The notes beneath the pieces are model-generated. The model did not search any database and was not told the DNA's origin. It saw only the letters and a program-made list of their open reading frames with translations. 5,621 bases of DNA from Geodermatophilaceae bacterium (GTDB taxonomy: Bacteria; Actinomycetota; Actinomycetes; Mycobacteriales; Geodermatophilaceae): NCBI GenBank assembly GCA_013696785.1, contig JACCXW010000474.1:1-5621 (forward strand), in the 5' to 3' direction. The position numbers and the translations under genes were made by a program. Shown here piece after piece: positions 1 to 4,743 of this stretch; the first letter of the stretch is position 1, and the number at the start of each line of letters is the position of its first letter.

Positions 1-654
1 GCGCGCTACAACCGTGAGACCCTCGAGGTGCACTACAAGGGCAAGACGATCGCCGAGGTGCTGGACATGCCGATCGAGGAGGCCGCGGAGTTCTTCGCCG
101 CGGTGCCGGCGATCTCACGCCACATGAAGACCCTCGGTGAGGTCGGACTCGGCTACGTCCGGCTCGGCCAGCCGGCGCCAACGCTGTCCGGTGGCGAAGC
201 GCAGCGCGTGAAGCTGTCCGCCGAACTGCAGAAGCGCTCGACCGGCCGCACGGTCTACGTGCTGGACGAGCCGACGACCGGGTTGCACTTCGAGGACATC
301 CGCAAACTGCTGCTGGTGCTGGGCAAACTCGTCGACGGTGGAAACACCGTGATCGTCATCGAGCACAACCTCGACGTGATCAAGACCGCCGACTGGATCG
401 TCGACATGGGCCCCGAGGGTGGTTACGGCGGCGGCACTGTCGTTGCGACCGGTACGCCGGAACACATCGCCGCTCTTCCCGAGAGCCACACGGGACGCTT
501 CCTGCAGCCGGTGCTCGCGCGGGATGGTCAGGGGTTGCACGCGGTTGCCGGCCGGTCGGCCGCGAAACCGGCCAAGAACTCAGCCGCCACGAGGAAGGCG
601 ACACCGAAAAAGGCGGCACCGAAAAAGGCGACACCGAAAAGGGCGACGGCCTGA
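1..654 (+). CDS. uvrA: UvrA, excinuclease ABC subunit A, C-terminal part (5' end outside window)
   Basis: UvrA is the damage-recognition ATPase of nucleotide excision repair; as a dimer it loads UvrB at lesions. The frame is open from base 1, giving 217 visible residues. The first residues (ARYNRETLEV) are those that directly follow the last zinc-finger cysteines in UvrA, so that finger lies just upstream of the window. The second ABC ATPase site is complete in its C-terminal motifs: signature LSGGEAQ at visible residues 62-68, Walker B VYVLDEPTTGLH with D89/E90, and switch histidine H122 in VIVIEHNLDVIKTADWIVD. The usual UvrA end (SHTGRFLQPVL) is reached at about residue 172. A further 45 residues follow, rich in Lys, Ala, Pro and Arg and containing a pentapeptide repeat. 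Identification is certain from the motifs. The role of the tail is unknown; non-specific DNA binding is an inference from its charge. The next gene, uvrC, acts in the same pathway but is separated by 210 bp and has its own promoter. Confidence 0.98.
   Translation, partial: ARYNRETLEVHYKGKTIAEVLDMPIEEAAEFFAAVPAISRHMKTLGEVGLGYVRLGQPAPTLSGGEAQRVKLSAELQKRSTGRTVYVLDEPTTGLHFEDIRKLLLVLGKLVDGGNTVIVIEHNLDVIKTADWIVDMGPEGGYGGGTVVATGTPEHIAALPESHTGRFLQPVLARDGQGLHAVAGRSAAKPAKNSAATRKATPKKAAPKKATPKRATA
595..647 (+). repeat. 15-bp in-frame tandem repeat in the uvrA 3' end
   Basis: About 3.5 copies of a 15-bp unit (AAGGCGACACCGAAA with one or two substitutions) start at 595, 610, 625 and 640. The unit length is a multiple of three and encodes K-A-T/A-P-K pentapeptides, giving KATPK, KAAPK, KATPK and then RATA before the stop. 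The near identity at DNA level suggests recent slippage or unequal exchange, so copy number may vary between strains. The composition resembles the lysine-alanine-proline tails of histone H1-like and actinobacterial HU-like proteins. Confidence 0.9.
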
Positions 655-691
655 GCGGCACTGCCTACTGGTCGTACTCCTCCTGCTGGCG

Positions 692-817
692 ATGATCATG
701 GGGATCTGCCGCCCCTGACCGGCGAACTCCCGAGATCATTGCTGGCTGCCCGGCCCATCCCATGATCACGAACCGTTGGAGTGCACGGAAACGCGCACCT
801 GAACCTCATGATCATGG
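692..817. repeat. Three TGATCATGG palindromic words in the uvrA-uvrC gap
   Basis: The 9-mer TGATCATGG occurs at 693-701 (plus), 760-768 (minus) and 809-817 (plus). The cores are self-complementary: ATGATCAT at 692-699 and CATGATCATG at 807-816. The first two copies share further bases (TGATCATGGG). No other copy of the 9-mer was found by eye in the window, so all three lie in the 210-bp intergenic stretch. The sites could be protein-binding operators or a dispersed intergenic palindrome family; the sequence does not decide between these. No terminator-like hairpin with a T tract was found after uvrA. Confidence 0.6.
781..798 (+). other. Small hairpin with GAAA tetraloop upstream of uvrC
   Basis: GTGC (781-784) pairs with GCAC (795-798), and CG (786-787) with CG (792-793), leaving one A-C mismatch and a GAAA loop (788-791), a GNRA-type tetraloop. 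The stem is short and no T run follows, so it does not look like a rho-independent terminator. It lies upstream of the proposed uvrC promoter and could be part of the uvrA 3' UTR, or chance in GC-rich DNA. Confidence 0.3.
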
Positions 818-835
818 CCGTCAACGTGGCCACCG

Positions 836-858
836 TGGTCGGTGCAGCGTCGTAGGCT
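836..858 (+). promoter_or_regulatory. RecA-NDp/PafBC-type DNA-damage promoter of uvrC
   Basis: The sequence reads TGGTCGGTG (836-844), then exactly 8 nt, then TAGGCT (853-858). The consensus of the LexA-independent, PafBC-dependent DNA-damage promoter described in mycobacteria is TTGTCRGTG-N8-TAnnnT. The upstream element matches at 8 of 9 positions, the spacer is exact, and the -10 fits TAnnnT. No conventional -35 hexamer is visible at 17-19 bp spacing, which is expected for this promoter class. The -10 ends 6 nt before the uvrC GTG, so transcription would start at or next to base 865. The position upstream of a repair gene supports the call. The identification rests on recalled consensus, not on experiment. 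Confidence 0.75.
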
Positions 859-864
859 CGATCA

Positions 865-2808
865 GTGGCCGATCCGTCGACGTACCGTCCCGCAGTGGGG
901 ACGATTCCCGACCGGCCGGGCGTCTACAAGTTCCGTGACGAACGGCAGCGGGTGGTCTACGTCGGTAAGGCCAAGAGCCTGCGCAGCCGGCTGTCGTCGT
1001 ACTTCCAGGATGTTTCCGCGTTGCACCCGCGGACCCGGCAGATGGTGACCACGGCGGGGTCCGTGGAGTGGACGGTGGTCAGCACAGAGGTCGAAGCACT
1101 GCAGCTGGAGTACAGCTGGATCAAGGAGTTCGACCCGCGCTTCAACGTCCGCTACCGCGACGACAAGAGCTACCCGAGCCTGGCCGTCACGCTGTACGAG
1201 GAGTACCCGCGGCTGCAGGTGATGCGCGGGCCGAAGAAGAAGGGCGTCCGCTACTTCGGCCCGTACGCGCATGCGTGGGCCATCCGGGAGACCCTCGACC
1301 TGCTGCTCCGGGTGTTCCCGGCGCGGACCTGCTCCAACGGCGTCTTCCGGCGGGCCGAACAGGTCGGCCGGCCGTGCCTGCTCGGCTACATCGGCAAATG
1401 CTCGGCCCCATGCGTCGGCCGCGTATCAGCGGAGGAGCACCGCGACATCGTCGACGACTTCGTCGACTTCATGTCCGGCCGGACCGACCAGATGGTCCGC
1501 AAGCTCGAAGTGGAGATGCGCGCGGCCGCGTCCAGCGAGGAGTTCGAGCGGGCCGCCCGGCTCCGCGACGACATCGGTGCCCTGCGCCGGGCGATGGAGA
1601 AGCAGGCGGTCGTCTTCGGCGACGGCACCGATGCCGACGTGATCGCGTTCGCGCAGGACGAGCTGGAGGCGGCCGTGCAGGTCTTCCACGTCCGTGGCGG
1701 GCGCGTCCGCGGCCAGCGCGGCTGGGTCGTGGACAAGGTCGAGGACGTGGGTACGCCCGACCTCGTCGAGCAGTTCCTGTCCCAGGTGTACGGCGCGGGC
1801 GAGGACGTCCCGCGCGAAGTGCTCATCCCGGAGGAACCCCCGGACGCCGAGGCGTTGGTCGAGTGGCTCAGCGACCTGCGGGGCTCCCGGGTTTCGTTGC
1901 GAGTGCCCCAGCGCGGCGACAAGCGCTCGTTGATGGAGACGGTCGAGCGCAACGCCAAGGAGGCGTTCACCCAGCACCGGCTGAAGCGGGCGAGCGACCT
2001 GACCGCGAGGTCGCTGGCGCTGTCGGAGATCCAGGAGGCGCTGGAACTGCCGGACGCGCCGTTGCGGATCGAGTGCATCGACGTCTCGCACGTGCAGGGC
2101 ACGAATGTCGTCGCGAGCATGGTCGTCTTCGAGGACGGCCTGCCGCGGCGCTCGGAGTATCGCCGCTTCTCCATCGCCGGGGGACCGGACGGGCAGAGCG
2201 ACGACACCGCCTCGATCCACGAGGTCGTCCGCCGGCGCTTCACCCGATACCTCGAAGAGCAGCTGCGGGAGCAGGAGCCGGACGCGGAGGTGGGGCGCCC
2301 GAGAAAGTTCGCGTACCCGCCGAACCTGCTCGTCGTCGACGGTGGCGCGCCGCAGGTCGCGGCCGCCGCCCGTGCCCTGGCCGAACTCGGCATCGACGAC
2401 ATCAGCCTCGTCGGCCTGGCCAAGCGGCTGGAAGAGGTCTGGCGGCCGGGGCAGCAGCATCCGGTGATCCTGCCGCGCAGCTCCGAGGGGCTGTACCTGC
2501 TCCAGCGGGTCCGGGACGAGGCGCACCGCTTCGCCATCACCTTCCACCGCCAGCGCCGCTCCAAGTCGATGACCGAGTCGCTGCTGGACGGCGTACCGGG
2601 GCTGGGGGAGACCCGGCGGAAGGCGCTGTTGGCCACGTTCGGATCCCTGAAGCGGCTGCGGGCGGCCTCCATCGACGACGTGCAGACCGTGCCCGGGATC
2701 GGCCGGCGTACGGCGGAGTCGATCGTCGCCGCCCTGCACCGTGACGAAGCCGTTCCCAGCCCGGCCGTCAATCCCGTCACCGGCGAGATCATCGAGGCGG
2801 ACGCGTGA
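865..2808 (+). CDS. uvrC: UvrC, excinuclease ABC subunit C
   Basis: UvrC makes both incisions flanking a lesion after UvrA/UvrB have marked it. Its 647 residues are close to mycobacterial UvrC. The N-terminal GIY-YIG nuclease (3' incision) has GVY at 19-21, YVG at 32-34, Arg42 and Glu82 at the expected catalytic spacing, and Asn94. Four cysteines (C156, C171, C179, C183) match the ligands of the [4Fe-4S] cluster known in UvrC. The UVR domain (UvrB contact) is at about 210-245. The RNase H-like nuclease (5' incision) shows D406 in IDVSHVQG, D492 in VVDGG and H554 in DEAHRF. Tandem helix-hairpin-helix motifs lie at about 573-625 (GVPGLG, TVPGIG). The GTG start is supported by the conserved actinobacterial N-terminus (MADPSTYRPAVGTIPDRPGVY). 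There is no strong Shine-Dalgarno sequence, which agrees with a leaderless mRNA. The last 4 bp overlap rapZ. All key residues are present, so the enzyme should be active. Confidence 0.98.
   Translation: MADPSTYRPAVGTIPDRPGVYKFRDERQRVVYVGKAKSLRSRLSSYFQDVSALHPRTRQMVTTAGSVEWTVVSTEVEALQLEYSWIKEFDPRFNVRYRDDKSYPSLAVTLYEEYPRLQVMRGPKKKGVRYFGPYAHAWAIRETLDLLLRVFPARTCSNGVFRRAEQVGRPCLLGYIGKCSAPCVGRVSAEEHRDIVDDFVDFMSGRTDQMVRKLEVEMRAAASSEEFERAARLRDDIGALRRAMEKQAVVFGDGTDADVIAFAQDELEAAVQVFHVRGGRVRGQRGWVVDKVEDVGTPDLVEQFLSQVYGAGEDVPREVLIPEEPPDAEALVEWLSDLRGSRVSLRVPQRGDKRSLMETVERNAKEAFTQHRLKRASDLTARSLALSEIQEALELPDAPLRIECIDVSHVQGTNVVASMVVFEDGLPRRSEYRRFSIAGGPDGQSDDTASIHEVVRRRFTRYLEEQLREQEPDAEVGRPRKFAYPPNLLVVDGGAPQVAAAARALAELGIDDISLVGLAKRLEEVWRPGQQHPVILPRSSEGLYLLQRVRDEAHRFAITFHRQRRSKSMTESLLDGVPGLGETRRKALLATFGSLKRLRAASIDDVQTVPGIGRRTAESIVAALHRDEAVPSPAVNPVTGEIIEADA
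2794..2808 (+). promoter_or_regulatory. rapZ ribosome binding site and GTGA coupling overlap
   Basis: GAGG at 2794-2797, inside the last uvrC codons, lies 7 nt before the GTG at 2805. The GTG shares GTGA (2805-2808) with the uvrC stop. This fixes the rapZ start and indicates translational coupling, so RapZ output should follow uvrC translation. Confidence 0.7.
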
Positions 2809-3686
2809 CGGCGGCGACGGAGCAGGCTGGCATCGACGTCGTCATCGTCTCCGGGCTGTCCGGGGCCGGGCGCAGCACTGCCGCGAAATGCCTGGAGGAC
2901 CTCGGTTTCTTCGTTGTCGACAACCTGCCGCCGACCCTGATCGCGACGATGGTGGACCTCGGCAGCCGCTCGCAGGGCGCTGTGACGAAGGTGGCGGTCG
3001 TGGTCGACGTCCGAAGCCGCGCCTTCTCCTCCGACCTCAAGTCGATCATCGTGGACCTGGACCGCGACGGCTATCGGCCCAAGGTGCTCTTCCTCGAGGC
3101 TGTCGAACAGGTCCTGATCCGCCGGTTCGAGGCGGTGCGCCGGGAGCACCCCTTGCAGGGCGGCGGGCGGCTGATCGACGGCATCCGGGCTGAGCGGGCC
3201 CTGCTCGGCGAGCTGTACGGCGAGGCGGACCTCGTCATCGACACCAGCGAGCTGAACGTGCACCAACTCCGGCACAAGATCGAGGCCGCCTTCGGCGCCG
3301 ACGACCTGCCGGCGCTCAAGGCGACGGTGATGTCCTTCGGCTTCAAGTACGGCCTGCCGATGGACTCCGACATGGTCATGGACGTCCGTTTCCTGCCCAA
3401 CCCGCACTGGATCCCTGAGTTGCGCGACCACACCGGTCAGGAAGCCGACGTCCGCGACTACGTGCTGAGCCAGGACGGGGCGGCGGAGTTCCTGGACCGA
3501 TATCACGACCTGCTACGGCTCGTGGGCGCTGGTTACCAGCGCGAGGGCAAGCGGTACCTGACCGTGGCGATCGGCTGTACCGGCGGAAAACACCGATCCG
3601 TCGTGATGGCCGAGCAGTTGCGGGAGCGGTTGTCCGCGGACGGCGTACAGACGGCGGTCTTCCACCGTGATCTGGGGCGCGAATGA
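2805..3686 (+). CDS. rapZ: RapZ (YvcJ) family nucleotide-binding protein
   Basis: The 293-residue length is close to E. coli RapZ (284). The N-terminal P-loop domain has GLSGAGRST at 17-25, where Arg23 replaces the usual Walker A lysine, followed by the family block CLEDLGFFVVDNLPP (29-43) and a Walker B-like VAVVVDVRSR with D68. The C-terminal domain, which in E. coli binds glucosamine-6-phosphate and the small RNAs GlmY/GlmZ, is well kept: SFGFKYGLP from 177, DVRFLPNPHW, and GCTGGKHRSV from 257. In E. coli RapZ presents GlmZ to RNase E; B. subtilis YvcJ hydrolyses nucleotides. Actinobacteria are not known to have GlmZ, so the role here is probably amino-sugar sensing or signalling with YvcK (inference). 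The GTG start is chosen for the coupling overlap with uvrC and a good Shine-Dalgarno sequence. The uvrC-rapZ-yvcK-whiA order is typical of the phylum. Confidence 0.96.
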   Translation: MTAATEQAGIDVVIVSGLSGAGRSTAAKCLEDLGFFVVDNLPPTLIATMVDLGSRSQGAVTKVAVVVDVRSRAFSSDLKSIIVDLDRDGYRPKVLFLEAVEQVLIRRFEAVRREHPLQGGGRLIDGIRAERALLGELYGEADLVIDTSELNVHQLRHKIEAAFGADDLPALKATVMSFGFKYGLPMDSDMVMDVRFLPNPHWIPELRDHTGQEADVRDYVLSQDGAAEFLDRYHDLLRLVGAGYQREGKRYLTVAIGCTGGKHRSVVMAEQLRERLSADGVQTAVFHRDLGRE

Positions 3687-3772
3687 GCGCGCCGTGTTGC
3701 CGACTGCGGAGTTTGCCGCCCCTCCGGGGCCGCCGACTCGGGGTTTGCCCCGCAATCGACGTGCCGCGGTGA
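3683..3772 (+). CDS. Possible 29-aa leader/coupling ORF between rapZ and yvcK
   Basis: An ATG at 3683 overlaps the rapZ stop (ATGA, 3683-3686), and the ORF ends with TGA at 3770-3772, overlapping the GTG start proposed for yvcK (GTGA, 3769-3772). It would encode a 29-residue basic peptide starting MSAPCCRLRSL, with three Cys and seven Arg and no recognisable domain. GGGG at 3674-3677 is a weak Shine-Dalgarno candidate 5 nt upstream. Third-position G/C in its frame is about 79% by hand count, slightly above the competing yvcK-frame reading of the same stretch (about 72%). Both are lower than appears typical of the neighbouring genes. It may be translated to hand ribosomes from rapZ to yvcK, or it may be an accident within an N-terminal extension of YvcK. 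No function is claimed. Confidence 0.3.
   Translation: MSAPCCRLRSLPPLRGRRLGVCPAIDVPR
3715..3752 (+). promoter_or_regulatory. Two adjacent GC hairpins with a shared arm, before yvcK
   Basis: Hairpin 1 is GCCCC (3718-3722) - TCC - GGGGC (3726-3730), extended by GC/GC pairs at 3715-3716 and 3732-3733 across a C-C mismatch. Hairpin 2 is CGGGG (3739-3743) - TTTG - CCCCG (3748-3752). GGGGC at 3726-3730 can instead pair with GCCCC at 3747-3751, so the structures compete in an attenuator-like way. Both lie inside the possible 29-codon ORF and end 16 nt before the likely yvcK GTG. No T tract follows, so control of translation would be more plausible than transcription termination. Such stems also arise by chance in DNA this GC-rich. 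Confidence 0.3.
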
Positions 3773-4725
3773 GCGAACCCAAGGTCGTCGCGATGGGCGG
3801 TGGGCACGGCCTGTCGGCGTCGCTGGCCGCCCTCCGCCAGTTGACCCGACACCTCACCGCCGTGGTCACGGTCGCCGATGACGGCGGCTCAAGCGGGCGG
3901 ATCCGGCGCGAGCTCGGCGTCCTGCCGCCTGGGGACCTGCGGATGGCGCTGGCGACGCTGTCCGGCTCCGGGGACGGTTGCGACCGATTGGCAGCGTTGC
4001 TGCAGCACCGGTTCGGCGGCAGCGGGGCGCTGGCCGGGCATCCGGTCGGAAACCTGCTCATCACCGGGTTGATGGAGATGCTCGACGGAGACGCGGTCGA
4101 GGCGCTGGCGACCGTCGGGCGGATCGTGGGCGCGCAGGGCCGGGTGCTGCCGATGTCCCCGGTACCGCTGGAGATCGCGGCGATGGTCAGCGGCATCGAC
4201 CCGGACCACCCCTCCGACGTACGCCGCATCCGCGGGCAGGTCGCGGTGGCCACGACCCCCGGACGGGTGCTGTCGGTGGCTCTCGTGCCCGACCAGCCGC
4301 CGGCCTGCCCCGAAGCGGTGGCGGCAATCGGCGCCGCCGACGCCGTCGTACTCGGGCCCGGATCCTGGTTCACGTCGGTGCTGCCACATGTCCTCGTGCC
4401 GGGTTTGCTCGAAGCGATGATGCGGACCGAGGCGCGGATCGTGGTGACGCTGAACCTTGCGCCACAACCGGGGGAGACCGAGGGCTTCTCCCCGCAGGAG
4501 TTGTTGGATGCGCTGTACCGGCACGCGCCGGACCTGCTGATCCACACGGTGCTCGCGGACGAGGAAGCGGTTCTTGACCGGCGCGGCCTGACGGATACGG
4601 TGCACGCGCGGGGTGCGCGACTGGTGTTGGCACCCGTCGCAGCGGCGGACGGCTCGGCACGGCACGATCCGAAGCTGTTGGCGGCGGCGCTGGCGCCGGT
4701 GATCGGGGCGGTCGGGGCGCTATGA
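3769..4725 (+). CDS. yvcK: YvcK/CofD-like UDP-sugar-binding protein (CuvA-type)
   Basis: With a start at 3769 the protein has 318 residues, the usual family length. YvcK proteins (CuvA in mycobacteria) bind UDP-sugars such as UDP-GlcNAc and support cell-wall synthesis and growth on gluconeogenic carbon sources; the fold is that of CofD (2-phospho-L-lactate transferase). Visible motifs are the N-terminal glycine-rich KVVAMGGGHGLSASL (5-19), VTVADDGGSSGR (33-44), LPPGDLR, PVGNLLI from 92, LGPGSWFTSV from 195, and NLAPQPGETEGF from 229. The start is uncertain. GTG 3769 gives MSEPKVVAMGGG, which fits the core family N-terminus, and it overlaps the small ORF stop as GTGA, but it has no Shine-Dalgarno sequence. 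In-frame GTGs at 3694 and 3667 would add 25 or 34 Pro/Arg-rich residues; the last would overlap rapZ by 20 bp. Some actinobacterial homologues appear to carry such extensions. The neighbours rapZ and whiA are the conserved partners. Confidence 0.95.
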   Translation: MSEPKVVAMGGGHGLSASLAALRQLTRHLTAVVTVADDGGSSGRIRRELGVLPPGDLRMALATLSGSGDGCDRLAALLQHRFGGSGALAGHPVGNLLITGLMEMLDGDAVEALATVGRIVGAQGRVLPMSPVPLEIAAMVSGIDPDHPSDVRRIRGQVAVATTPGRVLSVALVPDQPPACPEAVAAIGAADAVVLGPGSWFTSVLPHVLVPGLLEAMMRTEARIVVTLNLAPQPGETEGFSPQELLDALYRHAPDLLIHTVLADEEAVLDRRGLTDTVHARGARLVLAPVAAADGSARHDPKLLAAALAPVIGAVGAL

Positions 4726-4743
4726 GAGGTGGGGACTGGACAC
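4726..4743 (+). promoter_or_regulatory. whiA ribosome binding site in the 18-bp yvcK-whiA gap
   Basis: GAGGTG at 4726-4731 begins immediately after the yvcK stop and matches the actinobacterial anti-Shine-Dalgarno sequence. It lies 12 nt from ATG 4744; the overlapping GGGGA (4731-4735) is 8 nt away. A second ATG at 4750 would be 14-18 nt away, so 4744 is the better start. The short gap implies co-transcription with yvcK. No terminator or clear promoter is visible in the gap. Confidence 0.7.

Noticed and set aside
700..715. GGGG...CCCC inverted repeat after uvrA as a terminator
   Set aside because: The stem has only 4 bp with an 8-nt loop and no following T tract.
769..780. Possible LexA (SOS) box half-site CGAAC upstream of uvrC
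   Set aside because: The second half (GTTCG after 4 nt) is absent, so it does not meet the actinobacterial SOS-box consensus.
1068..2744. 558-codon plus-strand frame inside uvrC
   Set aside because: This is an out-of-frame reading of uvrC, Arg/Gly/Ala/Pro-rich. The uvrC frame contains every catalytic and metal-binding residue.
1386..3506. 706-codon open frame on the minus strand opposite uvrC and rapZ
   Set aside because: It is a shadow of two strongly conserved plus-strand genes in high-GC DNA. The translation is Ser/Arg-rich and low in complexity with no recognisable motif.
4739..4743. GACAC just before the whiA ATG, like the WhiA-binding word known in Streptomyces (possible autoregulation)
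   Set aside because: It is only a 5-mer, and GACAC occurs several more times in the window inside coding sequence (for example in the uvrA repeat), so it is not distinguishable from chance.
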